NCBI GenBank assembly: GCA_010671905.1
Contig: JAAHII010000001.1
Coordinates: 2,046,001-2,110,000 of the forward strand
Reading direction: 5' to 3'
Source: Leptolyngbya sp. SIOISBB
Lineage (GTDB): Bacteria > Cyanobacteriota > Cyanobacteriia > Phormidesmidales > Phormidesmidaceae
DNA length: 64,000 nt
Shown here: piece after piece, positions 48,333 to 57,603 of the stretch
Numbering within the stretch: position 1 is the first letter of the stretch
How the letters are laid out: each line of letters starts with the position of its first letter
Made by a program: the position numbers and the translations under genes
The notes under the pieces: generated by a model
Databases searched by the model: none
What the model saw: the letters and a program-made list of their open reading frames with translations, nothing else
What the model was told of the DNA's origin: nothing

Positions 48333-50377
48333 TGAAAACGTTGTGGACAGTTTTGGCCCTCGGCACGGGATTCAGCCTCTGGACGACCGGGGCGATCGCC
48401 CAAAGCCCTAACGGCTATGACATTACGGTGAACAGTGCAGCGGATGGAGTGGTGGCACCTGATGACGCGCTGACATTGCGAGAAGCTATTTTGCTGGCCA
48501 ATGGCGAGTTGGCCTTAGAGGCGCTGTCGCCTGCCGAGCAAGCCTTGGTGACCCCTGCGACTGCCAGCACCATTGGCTTTGATCTGCCTAGCGACGACAC
48601 CGAGATTGCCCTCAATTCGGTGCTGCCGCCTTTGCAGGCTCCAGGGCTAACCCTGGACGGTTCAACTCAGCCCGGCTATGGCGAAATCCTGCCCTATCTG
48701 ACTGACACGCCCGTCCCCGCTGTGAGTCTGACCCCAGCGGCAGGTACGGAAGTGTTTGTGGGGTTAACCGTCACGGGTTCTGACGTCACCGTGCGCGGTT
48801 TGAACTTGTATGGCTTTAAGGCAGAATCGCGAGTCGCCACCCTGACAACTCCCTCGGGTGACATCGTGGTCGTTAATCGGGCTTTGCCAGACGATCTTGA
48901 TCTGGAGGCGCCGATTTTTGAAGGGTTGAGCTTAGCCGATACCGAGGCCGCGATTACCGGCGTCACGATTGAGCAGAACTGGTTGGGGGCCAAGCTCGAT
49001 GAGTCAATGCCGGAGCAGCGATCGGCGGTGGGCGTAGTGGTGCATAATGCGACCGATGTGCGCATTGCCCATAATCTGATTCAGCATCACGAAGCCAGTG
49101 GCGTCATTACCGGATTTCGAGCCGATGGCTTAGAACTTGAAGGGAACGCCATTATTGGTAATGGCCTCGCTGGGATGCCGGATGGCGTGCGCTTGGAGGG
49201 GTCTTTAGCCGGGGCCACCGTGACGAACAACCTGATTTGCGCGAATGACGGCAGCGGCATTTACTTGTTTCAACCAGAAGGCGCAGTGCAGATTGAATCG
49301 AACAACATTCGCTTTAATGGGCGGCGCTTGCGACGAGCGGCAGTGTATGTGACGGGCCACGGTCATACTATTGTCGGCAACGAAATTGGCTACCAGCCGG
49401 GACCCGGCGTGGCGGTATCGGCTTATCCCCTGAGCGATCGCAACCTGATCCGTGAGAACCAGTTTGCCCAATTGGATGGCTTGAGCATTGACCTGGTGGC
49501 TCAGGGAAACAGTGATATCTTGCACTTCCAACGGGCCGATGGCCCCAATCCGCCACGAAATCATCATCATCGCCGCTCTGAAACCGGCAATGCCGCGATT
49601 AATGCGCCGACGTTTAGTCAATATGCTTTTGAACCCACGGGAGCCGGTTGGACCTTGACCGGCAAAGCCGATCCCGGTAGCGAAGTGGATCTTTACCAAG
49701 TGAAAGAAGGCGATGGCGTTTACAGCCCATTGAGTGAGCCTTTCATGACGACAACAGCGGATGCTGATGGCAACTTTAGTTTTGCTTGGGATGAAGAGGC
49801 TGGGGTTTGGCTTAGTGCGATCGCATCTGACCCAGAATTTGGCACGTCAGAACCCTCCCCTGTAATTAGTGTGGCGGGCAGTGACGGCACAGTCCCAGAA
49901 CGTCTGCCAGCAACCGTCCCGTTTGATGCCACCTGTTATCCTCCGGTAGTAGTTGAAGCCCCACCCCCCGCACCGGCAGCGATTATCCTCCGCGTGCCTC
50001 GCAACATCCACTTCGCGTTAGATGAATCATTCATCAGTCCTGAAAGTGCCCTGATTTTGGACCAAATTGTTGACGCTATGCGGACGTATCCGTCACTCGT
50101 GGTCGAACTCCAAGGTCATACTGATCCGCGAGCCAGTGCGGCCTATAACCAAGCCCTCAGCGAACGGCGATCGCTCTCAGCCCGCGACTATTTGTTGCGT
50201 CAAGGGATTGCCGCCGAGCGCATGCGCATTGTGCCCTTTGGGGAAACACGTCGCGCCAGCCAGGGTAGCAGTCGCCTGGACTATGCCCGCGATCGCCGAG
50301 TTGAGTTTATTTTTACCGATACCCAAGGTCTGGAAATCATCTTCGAAGATGTTGAATCAGACCTGCAGATTGAGTAA
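48332..50377 (+). CDS. Parallel beta-helix and OmpA-domain protein (envelope operon gene 3)
   Basis: 681 residues; ATG 48332 overlaps the preceding stop by one base (TGATG). Signal cleavage is likely after AIA (residue 23). The region 45-430 resembles right-handed parallel beta-helix proteins (LTLREAILLANGE at the start, repeated N-x-I-x-x-N turns such as AHNLIQHH, GNAIIGN and SNNIRFNG). After a Pro-rich linker (APPPAPAA) comes an OmpA-type peptidoglycan-binding domain at about 551-660 with HFALDESFISPESALILDQI and the Asp and Arg in GHTDPRASAAYNQALSERR. The OmpA part would hold the protein on the cell wall in the periplasm, with the beta-helix projecting or binding glycans. Confidence 0.85.
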   Translation: MKTLWTVLALGTGFSLWTTGAIAQSPNGYDITVNSAADGVVAPDDALTLREAILLANGELALEALSPAEQALVTPATASTIGFDLPSDDTEIALNSVLPPLQAPGLTLDGSTQPGYGEILPYLTDTPVPAVSLTPAAGTEVFVGLTVTGSDVTVRGLNLYGFKAESRVATLTTPSGDIVVVNRALPDDLDLEAPIFEGLSLADTEAAITGVTIEQNWLGAKLDESMPEQRSAVGVVVHNATDVRIAHNLIQHHEASGVITGFRADGLELEGNAIIGNGLAGMPDGVRLEGSLAGATVTNNLICANDGSGIYLFQPEGAVQIESNNIRFNGRRLRRAAVYVTGHGHTIVGNEIGYQPGPGVAVSAYPLSDRNLIRENQFAQLDGLSIDLVAQGNSDILHFQRADGPNPPRNHHHRRSETGNAAINAPTFSQYAFEPTGAGWTLTGKADPGSEVDLYQVKEGDGVYSPLSEPFMTTTADADGNFSFAWDEEAGVWLSAIASDPEFGTSEPSPVISVAGSDGTVPERLPATVPFDATCYPPVVVEAPPPAPAAIILRVPRNIHFALDESFISPESALILDQIVDAMRTYPSLVVELQGHTDPRASAAYNQALSERRSLSARDYLLRQGIAAERMRIVPFGETRRASQGSSRLDYARDRRVEFIFTDTQGLEIIFEDVESDLQIE

Positions 50378-50445
50378 ATCCCACTTTTGCTCTCCGTTGT
50401 CTTGTGCCCACCCGTGACTAGCTAAACCGATCAGCCAGTAGATCA

Positions 50446-53325
50446 ATGAACCAACGCGTGCCTTTCTCTCAACGAGCGATCGCTCATCTCAAAGCATTCC
50501 TCACCCTATGCTGTGCTGTGCTGTTCTGTCTGAGTTCATTCACAGCGCCAGCCTGGGCCAACCAACCCGTTAACGGATTTGTGGTCACCAACCAACCCGC
50601 CGTCCTGACCCCAATTAATGCCGATGTGACGAATGCCTGTAGTGCTGAGCGGCTGAGTGGTCCCGTTCCGGCTGATGTTCCTTGTGATTTTCCCAATGCC
50701 TCACCTGCTCCGACCGTCACGATGAACTTTGGTGCCGGTAACAGCCGCTCTCTAGACGGTGTTACCATCAATGGCCAAACGTTTGTTCCCGATACTGCAA
50801 ATCTTCCTGCCACTAATGGATTGGTGAGTCGAGTCGCATTTCGCCGCACGAACGGACTGGTCGACTTTACAATTAATAACCCCGACAACATTCCTGGGCC
50901 TGATACTGCTGCTGGGCGCAGCCAACTCTTTTACGAGTTCGATGGTGCTAACCCCTTGGGCACGACAGCGACCATTCAACCTGGAGTCGCCAATTCTCTA
51001 GAAGATGGGATGCGGAGTCGATTCATCAACCGAGGGGTTGACAACATCTTCAATAATCAATTCGACGTACCCGGCGCAGGCAACGGTCCTCCCGCCGATC
51101 CCAGGATTGCTCAAGACACTCGCAACAATATTGAGCGGGTCGACTACATCATCGATGCCGGTTTGAATATTCCGGTGGCTGAACGAGGCGACTTTGGTTT
51201 TCTCATCTTGGATCGCGGGGGTAATGACGCCTTTGGGGTAGCAGCAATTACTGGCCTTGCTGGCGGTCTGCCCACGACCTATGGAGATTTGCTGCAGGTC
51301 AATCTTACTGGTGCATTCGGAGCTTATGGAGGGGTGCCCGCCGCAAATATTGCCTCCTTAGTGGCGCGCGACGATGATTTGAGCGATGCGAATACGGCAA
51401 TCGTGCGACCTTCTCATTCAGTCGATGCCCAGCCAGTGCATGGGCGATTCTTCACTATTGACGACTTATTACCGGCGGCCAACCCAGCAACGACGATCTT
51501 TGGCTACTCCATTTTCCCCTTCGATATTAATGCAGCGGGACCGGCTGATTTAGTTGATTTTACGAATACAGCTGTTTTCCCGTCGACGACGACGGGGGAT
51601 TCTGATGAGGGTGGTCTCGATTTGATTGCCGGTGGTTTGGTGCTCAGTCGCGTGACAGCACCAGAGATTGGCTTAGCCAAAACCAACTCTGCCCCCCGAC
51701 CCGCTGGGGCTCCAGGTGATTTTGATATTGACCTGACCTTGCGGGTGACCAACACCGGCAATGTGGTGTTGAATAATGTCCAAATTACTGAAGACCTGAC
51801 AGCAGCCTTCATTGATAACGCCACCAACCGGGCCGATAATTTTACTTTCCAGAATGCTGTGATTGATGCGTCGGGGGTTACCGGCACCGCCCCGACATTG
51901 AATGCTGCTTATACCGGCACCAATGCCAACCCTGGTACAACCGATGCTTTATTTGCTCCGGGCAATAGTTTTAACGTCGGTGACACGGCGGTTGTGACAG
52001 TTACTGTCAGAGTTAATTTGGGGGGAGGTGCTCTTCCGCCTGCAGTGATCAACGACGGGTTTTTGATTGCGAACAACCAAGCGTTTGCCTCGGGGACGAC
52101 TCCCGGTGGGCAAAGAACGACTGACGCTTCGCAAAACGGGACTGATGTTGACCCCGATGGTGATGGCAATCCAGGCAACAATAATGACCCCACGCCAATA
52201 TTTATTCCGTTCCCCAGTATTGGCGTGTCAAAGAGCATTAGTGCATTCCGTCCGGTCGCTGGAACAACCCAATTTGACTTCGATTTCACGATTACAGTCA
52301 CGAATGATGGTGCCACTGAGCTGACTGATGTTGCCCTTGTAGAAGACTTACAAGATGCATTGATCACCAGCGCGACTAATCGAGTGGACTCATTTACGGT
52401 AGTGCCAACTCCAACGGTGACCTCAACTGGCTTTGTTGGCGGCACTCCCCCGACGCTCAATGCTGGCTACAACGGCGTTGGCGACACTGGGCTCTTTGCC
52501 GCGGGGAATGTTTTTCCGGTTGGCGCGACTAGCACCGTGGTGATTACGGTCAGAGCTGACCTCGGCAGTGGCGGCGCTGGCCCCCTCAATGACGGTATCG
52601 TGATTGCCCAAAATACGGCGACCGCATCCGGTCTGCCAACTGGGCCGAATGCGCCTCCTGGCGCTGGGCGGGTGACTGACAATTCCCAAAACGGGACTAG
52701 CGTTGATCCTGATGGGGATGGTAATCCTGCCAACAACGATACGCCGACGCCAATTGTGTTCCCACCGGCTACAACTGACCTGGTGTTGGTGAAGCGGATA
52801 ACCAATATCTTTAGAGGCGGGGTAGCGCTGGCAGTACCAGGTATCACCAACTTTAATGACCAAGCGGGCGATGCCAATGACACATTGTTGAATCTGGCTT
52901 TGGGTGGGGGCAATCAGTTGCCCGGGATCTTCCAATTGCCGGCTGGCTTTGCGCTGCAGTCTAATGATGAAGCTGAATATACAATCACCTTTTGGAATAG
53001 CAGCGCTGGACAGATCAGCCAGTTGAATCTCTGCGATGAGTTGCAGCCCCCGAGCATTTTGAATACGAGTGCTGCCTTTCAGCTCGCTGCAGTTGGGACC
53101 TTAGGGACTCCCTCATTTGGAGCTGCAGGCACGGCCGTGCAAGGGCGATCGCCGGGTGCCCCCCTCGAAGGATTCTGCCCATCAACGCCCGGGAGCTTTC
53201 CTCTTGGACCACCTGGACCGACCGGTGGCCTGGGTGTGGGCGCTGGTGGCGGCGTCGTGGCGGGTCCCTTCACGGTTCCGTCTAACCAGTTCGGGGCTTT
53301 CCGATTCCGCGTCCGGATTCCTTAA
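50446..53325 (+). CDS. Large secreted DUF11-repeat protein (envelope operon gene 4)
   Basis: 959 residues. Signal peptide 1-39 with cleavage at APAWA-NQ. The N-terminal third (about 40-400) is not recognised. Two near-tandem DUF11-type repeats (about 405-588 and 589-773) each end with S-Q-N-G-T-x-V-D-P-D-G-D-G-N-P, a D-x-D-x-D-G-like calcium-binding loop; a third beta domain follows (from about 775, TTDLVLVKRITN). The gene ends in a perfect palindromic terminator. Spacing to gene 3 is 68 bases, so it is probably in the same operon. It could be the exported adhesin or layer subunit handled by genes 2 and 3; that is inference. Confidence 0.82.
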   Translation: MNQRVPFSQRAIAHLKAFLTLCCAVLFCLSSFTAPAWANQPVNGFVVTNQPAVLTPINADVTNACSAERLSGPVPADVPCDFPNASPAPTVTMNFGAGNSRSLDGVTINGQTFVPDTANLPATNGLVSRVAFRRTNGLVDFTINNPDNIPGPDTAAGRSQLFYEFDGANPLGTTATIQPGVANSLEDGMRSRFINRGVDNIFNNQFDVPGAGNGPPADPRIAQDTRNNIERVDYIIDAGLNIPVAERGDFGFLILDRGGNDAFGVAAITGLAGGLPTTYGDLLQVNLTGAFGAYGGVPAANIASLVARDDDLSDANTAIVRPSHSVDAQPVHGRFFTIDDLLPAANPATTIFGYSIFPFDINAAGPADLVDFTNTAVFPSTTTGDSDEGGLDLIAGGLVLSRVTAPEIGLAKTNSAPRPAGAPGDFDIDLTLRVTNTGNVVLNNVQITEDLTAAFIDNATNRADNFTFQNAVIDASGVTGTAPTLNAAYTGTNANPGTTDALFAPGNSFNVGDTAVVTVTVRVNLGGGALPPAVINDGFLIANNQAFASGTTPGGQRTTDASQNGTDVDPDGDGNPGNNNDPTPIFIPFPSIGVSKSISAFRPVAGTTQFDFDFTITVTNDGATELTDVALVEDLQDALITSATNRVDSFTVVPTPTVTSTGFVGGTPPTLNAGYNGVGDTGLFAAGNVFPVGATSTVVITVRADLGSGGAGPLNDGIVIAQNTATASGLPTGPNAPPGAGRVTDNSQNGTSVDPDGDGNPANNDTPTPIVFPPATTDLVLVKRITNIFRGGVALAVPGITNFNDQAGDANDTLLNLALGGGNQLPGIFQLPAGFALQSNDEAEYTITFWNSSAGQISQLNLCDELQPPSILNTSAAFQLAAVGTLGTPSFGAAGTAVQGRSPGAPLEGFCPSTPGSFPLGPPGPTGGLGVGAGGGVVAGPFTVPSNQFGAFRFRVRIP

Positions 53326-53659
53326 GCATCAGTAGTCATTTATGGATCTCCAAACAGGCTGCCACCGCGATCGCGGTGGCAGCCTGTTTTTACTTTTTCA
53401 AATATCTTAGGACCAGAAAATTGATGGATGAAATGGCCGCTGGCTATTCCCTGCTACTGGATCTTGTTTTTCCACCTTTTGCTAACTCTCGTTTCTGCTG
53501 CAGTCATCGTTTGATCCGTTTTTAGACGTATTTCAGTCGCATCGAGTTTTGCAGGTAGTGCTCAATCATCCTTGTTTGCCCAGTAATTACTAAAGAACAT
53601 AGAAGCAAAACTGAGAAGCTTTTCTACTGGTATTCTCCTCAAAAAACTCAATCAGCACA
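53326..53659. other. Spacer with operon terminator
   Basis: About 330 bases between convergent genes. It contains the palindromic terminator at 53355-53391 and otherwise no recognisable gene or repeat. Confidence 0.5.
53355..53391 (+). terminator. Perfect 32-bp palindromic terminator with HIP1 core
   Basis: caggctgccaccgcga (53355-53370) is the exact reverse complement of tcgcggtggcagcctg (53371-53386), so the whole 32-bp block is palindromic; tttttac follows. The centre is GCGATCGC, the cyanobacterial HIP1 octamer. Placed 30 bases after the last envelope operon gene, it should end the operon transcript. Confidence 0.92.
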
Positions 53660-54880
53660 CTATGAATAGGCTTTGTGATTGACCGTCTTCAGGCATCCAA
53701 GATTTTCAAGAAAATTGTTGAGTTCCTGTTCATCAATCTGAGTCGCATCGAAGCATACCTTGCGTGAATCAGGCTTCTTTAGCAGTCGATGAATATTCGA
53801 AAACCCACCCGTAGTCTTAATGATTACATCAGCACAGGCCATTGCATGAACAGACTGTACAAAATTCTCTTTGGAATTTTCCCCAATAATCAAAGATGTG
53901 TTAGGCAACCTTCTCAACTTCATCAAGCTTCTTTGTAGATTTATGATCGCTTTAGCAGCTTGTATTTTTTCTGCCCATGATAATCTCAAACGACCGGTCA
54001 AAATTCCACGTATAACTTCTTTGATGGTACGCTGATATCCATCAGAAATGACTGTAAAAGAAAAAGCGTCTTCACCATATTCTTCTACCATCCTGTCAAG
54101 AATAAGCTTCACTGTTTTGACTTCAACCGGCTTTCCAGTAAAGCAGCCTGTTTTGATTAGTCGCTCAGGAATGTAGGTTCTCCAATCAGAAGAATTCGCT
54201 TCTCTTCTATCTAGAAGTAGAAATTGGTCGGCATGAACCAAGATACTTTTCTTCTTTAGTTCAAGCCAGGCTCTGTCACCACATCGAATATGAACTAAGA
54301 CATTTATTTTATCTTTAGAAAACAGGTCGACGGTGGGAGTTTTACGCTGTTTTTTCCAGTAACGATGCCAGGTGAAAGACTTGAATTCACGATCGCTCCA
54401 GTCAGCTGCATCGGCTGCTAAGCTCCCTTCTCCTAATAAATGCTGGGTTTTGACTCGTACTTTTGGTTCATAGATTTCATCCGTTATCAGAAAGTTTAGA
54501 TGTTCTGCGGCAGATGTTTCTTGGCAGCACTCGATCTCCTGTTTGAGTGCATTGATGCTAGTTACATCATCGCGTTGAAGGAGCATCGCAATGTCGACAG
54601 TATTCACAGTTTCCTGTGTTCTCAATTGTGAACTGTTCACATCAGGGCTATCTAAACCAAACGTTTGAGCAACAAAAAAAACATCATCTTCATTGGAAGA
54701 CAAGACTTTTTTCTCTATCGTCTTCAGGAAAGAGTCAGGTATACTCCTACGGCAAATAAAAGGCTGATGGATGTAAGGAAAAGACATCAGCTTACCCAAC
54801 CTATAGCCAATTGACAGTCTATTGAGGATGTCAGAGACCCCAATATATTGATTTTCGACTTCAACTGAAAAGGAAACCAT
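53660..54880 (-). CDS. Glycosyltransferase, HxRxGD (fucosyltransferase-like) type
   Basis: 406 residues. The central VLVHIRCGDRAWLELKKK carries the H-x-R-x-G-D signature of fucosyltransferase-like GT-B enzymes (GT11/GT23/O-fucosyltransferase group), and the N-terminal IGVSDILNRLSIGYRLGKLM resembles the GLGNxL start of such enzymes. KTTGGFSNIHRLL near the end resembles the conserved SSF-like acceptor motif. Activity and acceptor are not predictable. Base composition is clearly A/T-richer than the surrounding genes, suggesting acquisition by transfer. No sugar-nucleotide genes are nearby. Confidence 0.7.
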   Translation of the reverse strand: MVSFSVEVENQYIGVSDILNRLSIGYRLGKLMSFPYIHQPFICRRSIPDSFLKTIEKKVLSSNEDDVFFVAQTFGLDSPDVNSSQLRTQETVNTVDIAMLLQRDDVTSINALKQEIECCQETSAAEHLNFLITDEIYEPKVRVKTQHLLGEGSLAADAADWSDREFKSFTWHRYWKKQRKTPTVDLFSKDKINVLVHIRCGDRAWLELKKKSILVHADQFLLLDRREANSSDWRTYIPERLIKTGCFTGKPVEVKTVKLILDRMVEEYGEDAFSFTVISDGYQRTIKEVIRGILTGRLRLSWAEKIQAAKAIINLQRSLMKLRRLPNTSLIIGENSKENFVQSVHAMACADVIIKTTGGFSNIHRLLKKPDSRKVCFDATQIDEQELNNFLENLGCLKTVNHKAYS

Positions 54881-55112
54881 AAGTACTGCAGAGATGACTT
54901 CACTTCTGCAGTGTTCCCTATTTTGAGACCTATATAAAATGTTGTCTGACTTGAAGAGGAATTACGGTCTTTTAGTTCTAGGCCGACCCTTGTCACCATA
55001 AAGTGTGATGGCGATCGCCCTGCAGTGTGGCGCAAAACACGGATTCCCATCCGTGAACTTTTCTGCCAAGGCTGTTTCTATCAACAGCCACTCAAAATGG
55101 AGTTTTGCCCCC

Positions 55113-55289
55113 ATGAAGATGATCTATCGCGGTATTGCTTTCAAAACCTTGGTTGCAGGCACCCCCGCCGTGGCCACTGAACAGACGGGCACTTTCCTCG
55201 GTCAGCCGTACGCCATGAAGGAACCCCGGCAGCACTTTCGTCAGCCCTCGGAAACCTTGACTTACCGAGGAGTGGAATACACTCGCTAA
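55113..55289 (+). CDS. DUF4278 small protein
   Basis: 58 residues from ATG 55113 (MKMIYRGIAFKTL). The signature YRG...YRGVEYTR at both ends is typical of DUF4278. Earlier in-frame starts give no conserved sequence. The role is unknown; such short proteins are widespread in cyanobacteria. A terminator follows at about 55336. Confidence 0.85.
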   Translation: MKMIYRGIAFKTLVAGTPAVATEQTGTFLGQPYAMKEPRQHFRQPSETLTYRGVEYTR

Positions 55290-55335
55290 GCTGATTGACC
55301 TTTCCTCCTCAGAAGAACAACGACAGCACACGACC

Positions 55336-55368
55336 TTTCCCCCCATCCTTAAAGATGAGGGGATTTTT
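55336..55368 (+). terminator. Intrinsic terminator after the DUF4278 gene
   Basis: A short stem pairs the C run and atc (about 55338-55346) with gat and the G run (55354-55362), with a small bulge, followed by seven T at 55364-55370. It separates the gene from the convergent uraD gene. Confidence 0.75.
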
Positions 55369-55395
55369 TTGCGTGAAGCCAATCAGCAGGTTGGG

Positions 55396-55896
55396 TCAAT
55401 TTGCGATTAATGCGGCCAGTCGATAGCCAGCTATTTTCGCGATTTCGGTGAGGGCAGTGCGGCGCTCAGTGTCAAAATCATGGGTCAGGCGCTGGCGAAA
55501 GGCAGCCAAAATTGAGGCTTTAGTGTGTTCCTTAACCGCCACGATAAAGGGAAACTGAAACTGATCGCGATAGGCCTGGTTCAAGGCTTCGAACGTCGTG
55601 AATTCTTCTGGAGAGAGTTGATCGAGCCCAGCACCGGCTTGTTCTTGTACGGATGAATCAGTCATTTTGGCCTGAGTGCCCAAATCGGGGTGCGCTCGGA
55701 TGAGGCTTAATTGTGCCTCTTTTGATAATGTTTGCATGACGGCAACCATGGCCTGGTGTAACGCCTCGATGGTGGCAAACGGGCAATCTGACCAGGTTTG
55801 GTGAGCGATCGCGGGCGTATGTTCAAAAATCTCTCCCAAGACGTGGGTAAAGTGCGCCTGATCCATCTGATTCAGGTCTTTTAGGCTAATTTGCAC
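55396..55896 (-). CDS. uraD: OHCU decarboxylase
   Basis: About 166 residues from GTG 55896, chosen because gagg lies five bases before it. The catalytic His lies in LIRAHPDLGTQAK, and YRDQFQFPFIVAVKEHTKASIL matches the UraD family. UraD decarboxylates OHCU to (S)-allantoin. The start lies five bases after the uraH stop, so the two genes are coupled. With hpxO upstream the cell can degrade urate to allantoin. Confidence 0.93.
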   Translation of the reverse strand: MQISLKDLNQMDQAHFTHVLGEIFEHTPAIAHQTWSDCPFATIEALHQAMVAVMQTLSKEAQLSLIRAHPDLGTQAKMTDSSVQEQAGAGLDQLSPEEFTTFEALNQAYRDQFQFPFIVAVKEHTKASILAAFRQRLTHDFDTERRTALTEIAKIAGYRLAALIAN

Positions 55897-55901
55897 TATC
55901 C

Positions 55902-56264
55902 TCAACTCCCTCGATAGGTACTGTAGGACCAAGGAGACACCAAAAGTGGCACATGATAATGGGCCTCCGCATCGGCAATGCCAAATCGCAGGGTCACCTC
56001 CCCTAAGAAGGCGGGCTCAGGCAATGCCATGCCCCGTCGGCGAAAATACTCATCCACCTCAAAGACCAATTCATACTTGCCGATCTTAAATTCTTCCTCC
56101 GTCAGCATGGGGGTATCTGTCCGTCCGTCAGCATTGGTGAACGTATGCTTCAGTAAAATGGGTTGTTGCGTTTCTGGATCAACTAATCGCAGCCCGATTC
56201 GCATCGATGCGGCAGGACACCCATTGGCGGTATCCAGAACATGGGTTGTCAATTTTCCAGCCAT
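55902..56264 (-). CDS. uraH: 5-hydroxyisourate hydrolase
   Basis: 120 residues, the usual length. LTTHVLDTANGCPA opens the transthyretin-like fold with the active-site His, and the C-terminus YSTYRGS is the diagnostic Y-R-G-S ending. It hydrolyses 5-hydroxyisourate to OHCU. It lies between hpxO and uraD on the same strand. It is 175 bases downstream of hpxO. Confidence 0.96.
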   Translation of the reverse strand: MAGKLTTHVLDTANGCPAASMRIGLRLVDPETQQPILLKHTFTNADGRTDTPMLTEEEFKIGKYELVFEVDEYFRRRGMALPEPAFLGEVTLRFGIADAEAHYHVPLLVSPWSYSTYRGS

Positions 56265-56439
56265 TTAAAACACCTCTAATCTTTGATGATTGAGTGCGGC
56301 TGCCCAGCCCCGAGAGCGATCGCCGATGGTGTGGCGTGGTCATCTGAAGATGAGCAATCAGCTTTTCTGTGGACTTAGTGGGCTCTGTGCTATTGAGCCA
56401 GGAGATTGTTGAGTTGATCGGCGGCGGCTCGACCATCAC

Positions 56440-57603
56440 TTATCTCATTGGGCCACCCAAAATAACTTTGGCGAGGGCCCCGGTGACGGCCTCAGGAGAT
56501 TCTTGCTTCAGCTGTTCGTACCATTGACGGGTCAGGTCAGGATCTTTGCCATAAATGGTGTCTGTTCGTTTGCGAGCTTTTAACACTAAGGTTGCAGTCC
56601 GCTCTTTGCGCTCAGCTTCATAGCGCTGCAGGGCATCCGGAACGTTGATGTTGGTCGTCACCAAGTACCGAGTGAGCACTTCGGCATCTTCTATTGCTTG
56701 GCAGCCTCCTTGTCCGAGGGTTGGGGTGGTCGCGTGGGCCGCATCACCAATGAGCACGGCACGGCCCCGAGCTAACCGTGAGGGCGGGTCAATGTCGTGG
56801 ATTTCGAGTCGATTGGTTGCTATAGGATCTAAGGCGGCAATCAGCTGCTGGACAGGAGCAGGCCAACCGGCGAACAGCTTCGCTAACTCATCCTGGCGAG
56901 CTTGAGGGTCGACGGCGGTGCCTTGGGGCATCGGGGAACCGAAAAAGTAGTAAAAGCGATCGCCACCGATGGGCATCATGGAGGCTCGTTTTCCCTGACC
57001 AACGTAAATCACCCAATTATCGGGAGCGCACAAGCCCGGTTGAGCCTGGACAATGCCATTCCAGTTGACGTAGTTGGCGTAGCGCGGCGCGATCGGTTCC
57101 TTCAGCACATACTCACGAACCTCGGAATGAATGCCATCAGCCCCCACTAAGATATCGCCAGTGGCACGATGACCATTTTCAAAGATGGCAGTAATTTGAT
57201 CGCCCGTTTCTTCCACCGCCACGCAGCGCATTTGTAGCTGCACCTGGTCCCGTCCAGCGGTTTCTAACAACATCTCCTGCAGTTCTGTGCGAGAGACCGG
57301 GTAAGGCCGCTGGCCAACTTGATGAATGAGCGGCATCAAATCGATATGGCTTAAGGGTTCATCCTGATGACTGCGATATTCCATCCGATTCATGGTGCCG
57401 CCGATCGCTGCCAATTGCTCTCCCAATCCCAGGCGGTTCAACACTTTGACACCGTTAGACCACAGGGAGATCCCAGCGCCTGCGGGCCGAAGGGCACGGG
57501 TCTTGTCATAAATTTCGACCGTGTACCCCGCTTGCTGCATGGCGATCGCCGTGGTTAATCCCGCAATCCCCGCACCCACAACAATGGCTTTCAAGTTGTA
57601 CAT
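56440..57603 (-). CDS. hpxO: FAD-dependent urate hydroxylase
   Basis: 387 residues. The FAD-binding start AIVVGAGIAGLTTAIAMQQAGYTVEIYDK, DGIHSEVREYV and LIGDAAHATTPTLGQGGCQAIEDAE are the blocks of group A flavin monooxygenases; the sequence and the uraH-uraD neighbours point to HpxO, which hydroxylates urate to 5-hydroxyisourate with NADH and oxygen. It replaces the classical urate oxidase. The ATG is followed directly by the domain. It is the first gene of the operon. Confidence 0.9.
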   Translation of the reverse strand: MYNLKAIVVGAGIAGLTTAIAMQQAGYTVEIYDKTRALRPAGAGISLWSNGVKVLNRLGLGEQLAAIGGTMNRMEYRSHQDEPLSHIDLMPLIHQVGQRPYPVSRTELQEMLLETAGRDQVQLQMRCVAVEETGDQITAIFENGHRATGDILVGADGIHSEVREYVLKEPIAPRYANYVNWNGIVQAQPGLCAPDNWVIYVGQGKRASMMPIGGDRFYYFFGSPMPQGTAVDPQARQDELAKLFAGWPAPVQQLIAALDPIATNRLEIHDIDPPSRLARGRAVLIGDAAHATTPTLGQGGCQAIEDAEVLTRYLVTTNINVPDALQRYEAERKERTATLVLKARKRTDTIYGKDPDLTRQWYEQLKQESPEAVTGALAKVILGGPMR

